A stretch of DNA of 64,000 nucleotides from contig NEEC01000018.1 in NCBI GenBank assembly GCA_002189035.1, positions 1,736,001 through 1,800,000 on the forward strand. Direction: 5' to 3'. The notes under the pieces were generated by a model. It did not search any database, was not told the DNA's origin, and saw nothing but the letters and a program-made list of their open reading frames with translations. Source of the stretch: Utricularia gibba. Its lineage: Eukaryota; Streptophyta; Magnoliopsida; Lamiales; Lentibulariaceae. Position 1 is the stretch's first letter. Every line of letters begins with the position of its first letter. A program made the translations under genes and the position numbers. Shown here one piece after another: positions 22,239-39,027 of this stretch.

Positions 22239-23718
22239 ATGGCTGGGAATGCAGAGTATTCTTGTGTTGGAAGGGAGGAAGTGCGTGGGATGGCGATTGT
22301 GAGGGATTTGGATTCGTTTTCGTTGAAGAGGAAGAGGCCGCCCAGGATCGAGATCCCTAATGTTTTTAGGGAAATCTCGTGCCCTAGTGTCGGGGAACCG
22401 AGTGTTTCGTGCCGCGTGGGTTCTGGGTTTGCGGTGTATTCGATGAAAGGGAAGAAGAGGTTCATGGAAGACGCGCATATGGTGTACTCTTGCCCGAATG
22501 ACGATAAGGTAGTGGCGAATCCTCCTCCTCCGTTTCCTCTATTACCGGATTCTTGACCCCTTTTTCGGTATTTGAAAAAGCAGGCGTTTTTTGGGGTGTA
22601 TGACGGACACGGAGGCAGGAAAGCTGCGGAGTTTGTGGCGGAAAATTTGCATCTCAGGATTCATGAAATGTTGGAACTTTCTCCTTCTAGTACGTCCAAG
22701 GAAGCAGCTGTTAGAGATGGGTACTTGAAAACCGACGAGGAATTCTTGAGACAGGTTACTTTAATCATGTGATGTGATTCTGCTCCACTTCCACTCACAA
22801 ACTTCGAGTTATAAGGTTAACATTCCTGGGCTTTGCAGGATTTGAGCGGTGGAGCCTGCTGCGTCACTGCATTGATCGATGGGAAGGCGATGGTAGTTTC
22901 TAACTTGGGAGATTGCAGAGCTGTTCTGTGCACAAGAGGTAAAGCAGAAGCTCTTACCTCTGATCATAGGCCAGCCCGAGAAGATGAACGAAGACGAATT
23001 GAAGATAAAGTAAGTGCATCACACTCCGGCCTTTGTTCAGTATTCGTAGGGATTTTGGATGGAAAAACAGCTTGAACACATAGCCTGTCTACATCTTCAT
23101 CTTATGACATTTTACTGAGAAGAAACTGCTCTGGAAATTTCCATACAGGGTGGTTTTGTGGAGATTCACGGCGGAACTTGGAGGATACAAGGGAGCCTTG
23201 CCGTTTCTCGGAGCATCGGAGACGCTCATCTGAAAGAATGGGTGGTGGCCGAGCCAGATTCTACGGTTATAAACATGACACCAGACATGGAATATCTGAT
23301 CTTGGCATCGGATGGCCTGTGGGACAAGGTCAGCAATCAAGATGCAGTAGATATCCTTACGCGTTCCTGCGCTTTCACCAACGTCCGACCCAAAGATTGC
23401 CATTTGACAAGATCACCGAGATCTTCGCTAGTGAAGTCGAAGAGGGTGCTCGTAGATGCAAACATAATGGATACCGACATCCTGCGTGAAACCGGAACTT
23501 CACCACAGGAGTCGATGAGAGTTTCAGCAATGAGGCAAATGCGGGTGATGAGTAACCATAGTATGAGTAAAGAGAATGAGCAAGTGGAAAACACTGGACA
23601 TGGTGATCAACTGTTGGTAGCATGTAGGGATCTTGCGGATGCTGCTGTAGAAAGAGGAACCTTGGATGATGTTACGGTAATGGTGGTGGATTTAAGCTAT
23701 TACAGTGCTCTGACGTGA
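22239..23718 (+). CDS. Protein phosphatase 2C, clade B (AP2C-like MAPK phosphatase)
   Basis: Mg/Mn-dependent Ser/Thr phosphatase. CDS 22239-22508, 22584-22754, 22839-23009, 23149-23718, 393 aa, all phase-0 introns. PP2C motifs: KKRFMEDAHMVY, FFGVYDGHGGRKAAEF (metal-binding DGHGG), VSNLGDCRAVLC, LTSDHRP, SLAVSRSIGDAHLKEWV, LILASDGLWDKVSNQDAVD and a C-terminal GTLDDVTVMVVDL. Near residue 30 the N-terminus has KRKRPPRIEIP, a basic cluster followed by I-x-I, which fits the kinase-interaction docking motif of AP2C proteins that inactivate MPK3/4/6. The loop between the last two motifs is Ser-rich. The first in-frame ATG (MAGNAEYS) was chosen. It sits tail to tail with the MKP1-like gene 450 bp away. 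Confidence 0.93.
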
Positions 23719-24166
23719 CAAGACAATTCTTTTATTCTTTAAGGATTTAGATAGTGTCTGATCTGATCTCAGGCAGCAGCAGTTTAGAATTTGATTCTTT
23801 GGATGTCTTCATTTTCTCTCTTATAACTCTTATTATACACTTGAAAACTGGGATCAAAAGACAAACTATGGGGCATGTTCATGCTAAACCCAACCGTTAA
23901 ACAAAGAACAGGAGATTGGATGCGGTCTACTTTCCCTATACAAAGTAGAATTGGCAGTGACACAGCCAGGTTCTCTGGTAATGAGAGTGTACATCATCTA
24001 TATACATATCAGCTATCTGGGAAGTGTTCATCTATCGTGAGAGAAATGATACAAGAGAAGCAGAAAATGCAGCAGGCTCATCTACCTGCGAATCATGACA
24101 TATGGGATGTGCCCCTTCTCATGTTTTTGGGATTCCGGGGAGCTTCCTCCATGTTGAAGAGGCTGC

Positions 24167-26059
24167 TCAAGGAGGTGGGCGGCTAACAGTAGAATCAGCA
24201 AGGGATGTTGAATCGGCATTTACTGCTGAATTGGCATCAGGTGAACCAAGGTTTCCAATCACACTATGGTTCCTACTAGTGTCAGCAGCATCCCTGGGTG
24301 GAAGTCTGTACGGTGAAGGTTGACCGTAAGCAGAACCAGAAGCGGGAGATAACTCAGAGGAGTAAGATGATGAGGGAGAGAAGGTGAATGAACTTGAATA
24401 ATCTGATGCTGAAGGTGAAACCGATGAAGATGATGAGCTTGACCTTTGCTTACGAAGATAAAACGAAGAAAACGACTCTACCAAACTGAAGGAAGGAGAT
24501 CGGCAAAGTGGACTGATCTGAAACTCTGGTTCTTTCATATCATCATTGGTCCACCTTGAGCTGCAGGTGAGATATGAAGCTGATGAATTAGGAGACCCCC
24601 GTTGAAATCTTGAAGGTTTAGAAACATCTGGAGTGCCATCAGGTTCCTTAGATTCCTCATGTGTCTCTGGGATGGCATCCATCTTGATCTGTGCAGGGTT
24701 CATTTTCAAGGGGGTTACTGCATCTTTTCCAGCGAGATTTTCCCTCAACGTGCTCCATCTGCTCTCTCTAGTAGGCACACAAGTCTCAGATTCTGATCCA
24801 GATAATAGAGGAGGAACCACCCCACCAGCAAGTGCATTGTGAAATGTTTCGAAATCCAAGTCATATTTGTCTACTTTTCTTTGAGCCAAAGGTGTAGAAT
24901 CAGGAGCCACATTAGCTCCCGGTGCAAGCCTCGGTTCCTTTGCCGATGCTGCATCATAGACATCAGCTGAACTTTTTCTAAAACTGAAAGCATCCCAGAA
25001 CTCCAAAGTCTCTTCTTTTTGTTTGACAGTTACAGCTCGGCCCTCAGCCCTTTCGTATCGAATTGCTTGGTCCGCAGCTCTCATGGCACTCTCAGACATC
25101 AGTTGTGGGCATTGCCTTCCAACCCAAATAAATATAGCCGAAGGAACTATCACAAGGAATGCACCACGAGGATCAAGTGCATCCTTACCTGGTTCACACA
25201 CCATCTTTGGCACCAGATGAAGGGGATCATAAGGTGAATGGGGTGCCATCCTGTAGATTCGGAGCGACGAATTTGGGCTTGGAGGCAACGCATGAACACG
25301 CTTCTGGCACTGCATAAGTTGGCATGCAAAGCCAACATTAGGATCAGCCACTCCTCTGGCTGCTTTCACCTTTTGGAAGGCATCTGTAAAGTTCATCCCC
25401 TGCTTCCACATAAGGTATGCAATCACCAAAGAAGTTGACCGGGAGATACCTCTACAGCAGTGAACCAGCACACGGCCTCCTTGCTCCTGAATCTCCTCAA
25501 AATAGTCGAAAACATCATACAGGACGCTTGTTATATCTTCAGATGGACAGTCCTGCAGCCAAAGTGTCTTGTACACTAACTCATTCTTGAAATATTCTGG
25601 GCAGGAGTGCCCAACACAGTTCAGAACATGTGTAATCCCATTCTGGTGAAGAATCTCTCTATCCTTGGCAACAGAATTACATCCCAAATACACATGATCC
25701 AAAACCTTAGAGCATTCCTTATCGAACAGAGAATGTCTGTTTTTCCGAACATCAAACTCTTTCAAAAGCACACCTGAAGTGGAGGTCTCAAAAGGGGCTG
25801 CAGATCCAGGATTAGCAGCACTGGGAGTAGAAGGAGTTGCCCATACGCCAATGTCATCAGAGCCGGCTTTAGGCCATTCTTCTATACTGGGGCGGACGAT
25901 GCAAAGTGGCTGCAGAGGAGGCAAGCAAGCCCTGGCCTTGCTGTTCCACAGAGGCTTAGAGATCGTTTTGCGAGGTGGGCATTCGGTCCAAGACATCGAT
26001 CTGGAATATGTCTTCCAACTCCCACCAGATGCCTCATCTTTCTCTTCCTCTCTTAGCAT
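24167..26059 (-). CDS. MKP1: MKP1-type dual-specificity MAPK phosphatase, C-terminally short
   Basis: Dual-specificity tyrosine/threonine phosphatase that dephosphorylates stress MAP kinases. Single coding exon, 630 aa, from the ATG reading MLREEEKDEASGG. N-terminal signature NSKARACLPPLQPL, then EEWPKAGSDDIG. The DSP domain at about residues 110-250 has ECSKVLDHVYLG, NGITHVLNCVGHSCPEYF, general-acid Asp in LWLQDCPSEDI and catalytic loop VHCCRGISRSTSLVIAYLMW (HCxxGxxRS intact). A gelsolin-like part follows (AFLVIVPSAIFIWVGRQCP), then a long Ser-rich tail. Arabidopsis MKP1, as I remember it, is about 780 aa with a further C-terminal gelsolin-like segment containing WPSME; nothing like it is visible before the next gene. 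A 5' UTR intron probably spans about 26095-26452. Confidence 0.92.
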   Translation of the reverse strand: MLREEEKDEASGGSWKTYSRSMSWTECPPRKTISKPLWNSKARACLPPLQPLCIVRPSIEEWPKAGSDDIGVWATPSTPSAANPGSAAPFETSTSGVLLKEFDVRKNRHSLFDKECSKVLDHVYLGCNSVAKDREILHQNGITHVLNCVGHSCPEYFKNELVYKTLWLQDCPSEDITSVLYDVFDYFEEIQEQGGRVLVHCCRGISRSTSLVIAYLMWKQGMNFTDAFQKVKAARGVADPNVGFACQLMQCQKRVHALPPSPNSSLRIYRMAPHSPYDPLHLVPKMVCEPGKDALDPRGAFLVIVPSAIFIWVGRQCPQLMSESAMRAADQAIRYERAEGRAVTVKQKEETLEFWDAFSFRKSSADVYDAASAKEPRLAPGANVAPDSTPLAQRKVDKYDLDFETFHNALAGGVVPPLLSGSESETCVPTRESRWSTLRENLAGKDAVTPLKMNPAQIKMDAIPETHEESKEPDGTPDVSKPSRFQRGSPNSSASYLTCSSRWTNDDMKEPEFQISPLCRSPSFSLVESFSSFYLRKQRSSSSSSSVSPSASDYSSSFTFSPSSSYSSELSPASGSAYGQPSPYRLPPRDAADTSRNHSVIGNLGSPDANSAVNADSTSLADSTVSRPPP

Positions 26060-26884
26060 TTCTGAGCTCTTTTCAGCCACTCTTGCAATTAGCTACTGAC
26101 ACATATACTCAACATTCAGCAAGCATGAACACCTTCTCTGCGCACAGAAACGCAAAGCCCATAAAATAACCTGTCTTCAGTGTAAAAAAGAGAAAGGTAC
26201 TCAAAACAGCAAAAATTAAGAAGCCAAATCAAAGACGAACACTCCGACGAAGCAGAAACCCATCGAAAGCCCCACGAAACACCAAAAAGGCCATATTTTT
26301 TTTGAAGATAAACGCGAAACCAACGCGGAGGACTCGGGCAACGCACTACCCACAAAAAAGTTCGACAAAGTAGCCGAATCGACCAATAATTACCACATGA
26401 AGCTCAATTTTCCAGAACCCAGAAAAGTCAAGGTATCAGATGAGCACTTACGGGAAGAAAGTCAATCGTTCCTTCGAGTCATAGCACAGTACTGCAGACC
26501 ATCATAACCATAGCGCACAAAGAAATTCGTAGACACATATCTGGGATATGGGGCAGGAAAATGATTTGTTGGAGCGAAGACTAATCTGTTCAACAAAGAT
26601 TCGTATTTTCTCTTTTGTTTTTTGTTTTTATATTTTCCCCTTTTTTACTTTTCCCCATTAATCAATTCCTCTACAAAAAGATCAAATCTTTAATGCCTTT
26701 TCCCCTTCGGTTCGTTCTGGAGTCTGAGTCTGCAACAGAATGAATCATTTCTTTGTGAAACGGAGCTTACGCATCGCTTCTTACATGCTAATCTCTGCAT
26801 TTCCTTGACTGAATCTTACAGTTAACAGACAGGGCCCTATTTACAGTCGAACTAGACGAAAAGATGAAACAGGGAATCCAGCTT
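26060..26884. other. MKP1 leader, promoter and pseudogene flank
   Basis: On the minus strand a GTAAGT donor near 26452 and a CAG acceptor near 26096 suggest one 5' UTR intron for the MKP1 gene. 26580-26720 is T-rich promoter-like DNA. No protein coding beyond the leader. Confidence 0.4.
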
Positions 26885-27960
26885 GATGATGATGGCTATG
26901 ACCACTTTAGGCTGAAGATTCAGTTTTCGGAGCGGCTCGATGAGTCTCGGTTGCCGCCCAGTCCACACCAACAGATTACACTGCGCTGGGATGCCAAACA
27001 ATGGCCATAAAAGATAAGCTTGGGAAAAGGTGTTTCTTCATCACAAAGTTCTTCCTAAGATCAACTCGTTTGCAGATTGCATATAGACTCTGTCATAACA
27101 AAATAGCATCACGTTTAGAATGCTTTGATTCTAACAAAGGAATCCGGAGAAAGAACTTACATGCGGTTCGGTTGACAAGCCAATACAAGAAGGGAGCAAT
27201 AAGCGGCCGCAATCTGGACCACCGGTATGCTTCTAACCAAAGATTGTTTTTTTTTCTCCCCACGAAAATGTGTAAACTCGTCCCTCTCTTGACAACATAG
27301 CAGCGAAGAAATTCCGATAGCTGCTTGTACAATGAAGATGCCTTTCGAGGATTCAACAAGTTGAGGGGTGGTCACCAATTTGCTCCCTTGAGCCATGTGT
27401 TTGGTTTCCGTGAATGAATTTTCACCAAAGGCATAGCATTTTCCGGCATCACTAAACAGGATCGTCCGGCCGGATCCGGCAACTACATGAATAATGTGAA
27501 TGCTTTGGAGGGATCTGAATTCATACACGCCTATTGCAGCATCAATGGGGTTTGTAAAACAAACTAGTTGCATATACGAAAAAACTGAACCTGATCGGGC
27601 GAGGGCATGGCTCCATCTCCAAGTTGCCCACAGTTGTTAGATCCAAAGGAATACACATCACCTTTAGAAGTCACAACAATACTGTGACCAGGTCCAGTGA
27701 AAGCCAGCGACTTCTCCCTGAGGGAACAGGCTTCTCCAGCAAGCCAGAACTTCAGTACGAGTTTCTACGACCCCCCACTGGTTGGCTTTAATTCTTGTCT
27801 CTGGTAGAAAGTCATTGGCTTAAATATAGCTCTTGTCTGTACAAAAATCACCACTGTTGATTGATTCATACACAAAGACGATGATTTGAGGGTGCCGTGA
27901 AACTGAGTTCTTGATGCGAATTTCACTGCGTTAAATTGCCCGCTCCTCGCCGCCTCCATG
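26885..27960 (-). pseudogene. RCC1-repeat family pseudogene (At3g26100-like)
   Basis: Fragments of a seven-bladed RCC1-propeller protein lie collinearly but in broken frames. Reading 5' to 3' on the minus strand: RAIFKPM near 27820; a stop TAG at 27765-27767 where relatives have Trp in GGSWKLVL; FWLAGEACSLREKS and GPGHSIVVTSKGDVYSFGSN; FRSLQSIHIIHVVAGSGRT; YAFGENSFTETK; QGSKLVTTPQLVES. A one-base loss near 27312 then switches frame (IG to NFFAAMLSREGRVYTFSWG in the next frame). A deletion at an A/T run near 27250 jumps to IPVVQIAAAYC and LVLACQP. A last scrap, PRLIEPLRKLNLQPKVV, lies near 26890-26950 in another frame. Blades further downstream are missing. It cannot make a functional propeller. 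Confidence 0.88.
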
Positions 27961-28863
27961 TGAACAGCTTGGCATTCCCTTCATCAACCGCAAAAACCCA
28001 AGCTTGGGAATGAACCCCAACAAAGTCACAATGTTCAAGAATTCCCCAACTTCATTTCTCTCGATAGAGATATGATTTAACCTTTGAAACTCTTATAAAA
28101 TCACAATCACCACCATCTGAAACTTGGCTCAGCGCTCTTGACCCTAAACGAGGACACAGCTTCCCCTCCAAGGGATCTGGACTACGAAAAAAAAATTGAC
28201 TTCTAGCACAAAATCACAACCCTAACCTATCACCTCTCTCGCACAGTCCGTGAATAAAGAGGGGGCAATGGAACCCAATGGGTTGGGGATTTTTCTGTTT
28301 CACTGACAACACAGAGTCGGGGAATGGAATGGCGATGGGTGGCCACAAACAAAAGACGGTGGTGACCACCGTGGACGTCACCGGGGAACTGGACGCCGGC
28401 ACGGCGGCCCGGTGGATGATGCCTACTAATTTAATTCAACTAAATACACAAAACACTAAAAAAAAAAAAAGGGAAGATATTGAAGGTGGGCCGGGCCCAT
28501 GGGCACAAATTATATTAACGGGCCTTATGGGTCCACGGACTAGACATGGAACCCAATCATAAGCTCTCTGCCTGGGCATGATTTCTTCATGCCGAGATTT
28601 CAAGTGGAATGAGCTTCTTTCTTCAATCGAAGCCCTTCCTTTCGGGACAAGAAATTTCCGGCGAACCTGCAGCGGGAAGTCGCGATTTTGCTTTTGATCT
28701 ACTCCAGCGAAATCTAGGCTACTAGGTAATGTCTTTCATCGAGTTTCTGTTTGAATTTGGGGGCTTGCATGCTCCTGTTCTTGAACAGTATAAACGACGA
28801 CTAGAAACTGATATGGTGCATTTCTCCTGTCTTCCAGATTAGTAATTTTTTGGGTTGCCGGCC
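27961..28863. other. Promoter and leader of the PRP16-like helicase gene
   Basis: 28200-28430 is GC-rich with open frames on both strands but no recognisable protein. 28485-28535 carries a cluster of site-II-like words (GTGGGCCGGGCCCATGGGC and ACGGGCCTTATGGGTCC), fitting a constitutive promoter. A leader exon ends at 28725 and a 5' UTR intron with GT-AG borders spans 28726-28837. Confidence 0.5.
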
Positions 28864-34527
<5,664 letters not shown>

Positions 34528-35163
34528 GCAGGCGATATACAGAAGATTGTAGTTGTGCACCTGTACACATTTTTGTACCAGCAAGAAATCAACGAGACCA
34601 CTAGTTTTATGTTGGATGAATTAATGTGATTTCGAAAATTATGAGAAAATAGTATATTAATATTAATTATATTATAACATTTGATACATAAAAATAAATA
34701 TTTAAATATTTAATTAGTATAAATATAATTAAACTTTTTTTATTTTTTTATTTATTCACATATTCAAAAAATAAGTATGTGAGTGATATAATCTCCATAC
34801 TATACTATTATCAAATAATCTCCATGAATCATTATTAGAACTGTGGGAAATTTGAAGTTCCCAATTTTGTGTGTTGAAATGGAGTCTTTTTTGTCACCTT
34901 TCTGGTCTCCGGCACCAAAAACCTATCTTGCTGAGGACCAGGTGACGTTGTGGAGATATATTTGATGGTAAGGAGCAAAGAAAGATGTCTCCTTGACACT
35001 TGCCAGAATGAAACGAAGTATGCCATAGCTTTGTTGACAGAAAGATTGACCATGGCCCCTTATTGTGATTATTTGTAAAACTACCCAAGTGTAGTTTTCA
35101 AGCCCCATCATCGGATAATCTTCAACTTTCGTCAGATTGCTTCACCTGGGATTTCCCTCAATC
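34528..35163. other. Spacer between PRP16-like and DUF3537 genes
   Basis: Helicase 3' UTR to about 34620, then A+T-rich DNA to 34830, then the leader of the DUF3537 gene. No gene seen. Confidence 0.4.
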
Positions 35164-36650
35164 ATGGCGGATGGTCCAGAGGAGGAGGAGGAGAAGCTCC
35201 CCGTGATAACCGGTGTGGCTTCTGAGAGTGGGAGCAACGATTTGGAGACGCGTTTCAGCAAAGCCCTCGGAAGATTGCATCTTCTCCTCTCTGTACTGGG
35301 GTTTGAGCAGTCTTCACTTCACGCCTTTGTAGCATCGTGGGCGTCATTCTTGGTGATGGCGGTTGTCCTCCCTCTGGTAATGATTCACTTCCCGGATTGC
35401 TCCGGCTGCGATACGCCGGGATTCGAAACCGGGATCGTGGCTTCCCAGGCTTGTATGGCTGGTGCAGCTCTGATATGCGTTTCCCATAACCTGAGAAAGC
35501 ATGGTATCAGGAAGTTCCTTTTCGTTGACCCAGAAAACGGGCACTCAGAGAGGTTCGCAGCTGAGTATACGCAGAGGATTTCAGTGAGCTCCGCCGTGGT
35601 TTTTACTCCGTTACCCAGTTGATGATGCCTGAGGAATGAATGTATGTCTTCTTCTCCGGTGCAGGATTCCCTGCGGTTGCTTTTGAAGCTGTTGATCCCA
35701 TGCTCCCTGTTGAAGATATGCAGAGAGATCTTGAGGTTCATGCACGTTGGCCGCCGGCCGCCGTGGCTGTCGGCCGGGATTCTGCTCTGCCTGGTTGCAT
35801 CATGGGCCTTTGTGACTACCATCATCTTCTCAGCTTCTGTCCTGTTCTACCTTGTGTGCAGCTTGCAGATCCTGCACCTTGATGACTATGGGAAGCTCTT
35901 GGAACGAGAAGAGAATGCCGCAGAGCTGCTGCGAGAACATGGCCGCCTGCGGCATCACTTGTACAAGATAAGCCACAGGTTCAGACTGTACCTCGTCACA
36001 CAGTTTCTTCTGGTCACAGTCGTCCAGTTCATAAGCCTGGTTAAGACGACGGAGCTGGAGATCACCTTCATCAATGGTGGAGACTATGCGGTAAAGTCAG
36101 CAGTGGCCCTGCGGGTGCCGGTCACCTTCTCAGGCTGCTGACATGTTGTGTTCATGGGGATGGGCAGGTGTCTTCGGTGGTGCAGGTGGTGGTGATCATT
36201 CTCTGCTTGAACGCTGCTGCAAAAATAACTCATAGAGCACAAGGGATAGGAGCATTGGCTACCAGATGGCATGCTTCCATTACAACCAATGCAGCTCCTT
36301 GGAGGAGTCCTGAAGGGACCGGAGATTCGGAATCCGGCGGTTCTGGAAGTGACTCCGGCTGGCCGGATTTCGATGCATCAGCGTTGCCGTTGTCGGCAAA
36401 CCTAGCATCAGACATATCAACGTACCACAAGAGACTGGCTCTAGGTATACCTGTTTTGACATCAAGCTGTTCCATGTTCGTTTGCTTTAACCTGAGAACT
36501 TCTATTTCAGTGATGTATTTGAGGGAGAATCCAGGGGGGGTAACGATTTTCGGGTGGACGGTGGATCGAGGTTTGATCAATACAATTTTCTTCCTTGAAC
36601 TGTCCCTGGTCACATTCGTACTGGGGAAAACGGTTGTTTCACAAGGGTAG
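35164..36650 (+). CDS. DUF3537 multi-pass membrane protein (plant gustatory-receptor-like, GRL)
   Basis: Plant member of the family structurally related to insect odorant/gustatory receptor channels; the plant function is unknown. CDS 35164-35583, 35665-36090, 36168-36444, 36511-36650, 420 aa. An acidic N-terminus (MADGPEEEEEKLP) precedes about seven hydrophobic segments, including WASFLVMAVVLPLVMIHF, GIVASQACMAGAALI, WAFVTTIIFSASVLFYLVC, YLVTQFLLVTVVQFISL, VVQVVVIILCLNAAAKI and TIFFLELSLVTFVLGKTV. Family blocks GIRKFLFVD and LRHHLYKISHRFRLYLVTQF are present. The loop before the last segment is Ser/Gly-rich. The 66-bp last intron is a multiple of three and has no stop, so retention would add 22 aa. 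Convergent with RPL17, 206 bp apart. Confidence 0.9.
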
Positions 36651-36856
36651 AAAGAAAGCTCGAAGCTGAGCAGAGGTGTAAATGGTGTATTTTGTTATTG
36701 CAAGAGAATGTTTTAGGTGAAGCACAGGGTCAGAATAGAATCTCTACTAGCAACATTAAAAGAAAGTCTCAAATGGAAATGTCAAATATATCAGTAACAT
36801 GATGGGAGAAAACGTGACGACTTCAAAACCTGGTGTATGCCACTGGGAGCTTCAAA

Positions 36857-38074
<1,218 letters not shown>

Positions 38075-38146
38075 CGTCAACGGCGGCAGACACGCACACT
38101 GCACAACAAAATGTGTTCCCCTTCCTCCCTGAAACGAATAAACTAT

Positions 38147-38225
38147 AAACCCTAACGAACATTGGGCTTCGTAATCAGATTTTCTAGGCTTTCGCTTATC
38201 GAATGAAGCCCGGCCCATCAACCTT
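38147..38225 (-). promoter_or_regulatory. Telo-box plus site II elements of the RPL17 promoter
   Basis: AAACCCTAA at 38147-38155 is a telo-box. ATTGGGCTTC at 38161-38170 and the complement of GATGGGCCGGGCTTC at about 38206-38219 are site II/TCP-type words (TGGGCC/TGGGCT). A telo-box with site II elements within about 150 bp of the ATG is the classic arrangement of plant ribosomal-protein genes. Function inferred from motifs and position. Confidence 0.7.
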
Positions 38226-39027
38226 AAAAAGGATTTATTTTACTTATTTTAAATTGTTTTGAAAAAAATAATGTCAAATTCATTTTTAGATAATTATACT
38301 TCATTTTATATGAATTATATTACTTTTCGTAAATAATAAGAATTGATGGTAATCTTCAATTAGTTTGTATTAGTTATCGATTAATATCATTTATTTATAA
38401 TATAAATATTTAATTTTATAAAATATTTTAAAACACATTAGGCTGATGGATTGAATAAAACTAATCTAATTCAACGCATATGTAATTTAAGATCATAGGG
38501 CTACTCTTTGTGTATTCAAATTCGAGAAACATACTTAGAACAAATGATTATTTCATGTAATATTTATTTAGATACAATATCTTTTCAAATTGCAATCATT
38601 TATACTATCAATATGATATCGTTTCGAAACTCATTACGAACCCATCATATCAAAGTAAAGGTATTATAATATCAGATCTCAATCCTACTCAATTCGAAAT
38701 TTAATAGGAGCTCTTAAGGATGAGATTGAGCCACCATCGTCTAGCCCAAATTTTATCTGTGTAAAACATTGAGAAATGAAAGTGAATGGAGGAAGAAGTG
38801 ACCATTGGACAGAGGACAAATTCCTCCATTTAGGTCGCTTCAATGGTTCTGGGTGAAGTAGCAACTGAGGAGTATGGGGTTAGCCATCGCTGAAGCATCC
38901 AGTTTTATTGGGCAACTCTGCAAATACACGAGGCAAATACCGCAGCTCCCACCGGAGATGGCCATCCATTACTTCTCTGTGGGAGGAGGAACAGAAGAGA
39001 AGATGCATTGTCTCCAGGGGAGGGAGG
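38226..39027. other. A+T-rich spacer between RPL17 and the M28 peptidase
   Basis: 38230-38700 is A+T-rich and non-coding. It includes CAATATGATATCG-like words, also found near 54000 and 55300, that may belong to a dispersed repeat. 38790-39027 is GC-richer, probably 3' UTR of the peptidase gene. No further gene seen. Confidence 0.4.
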
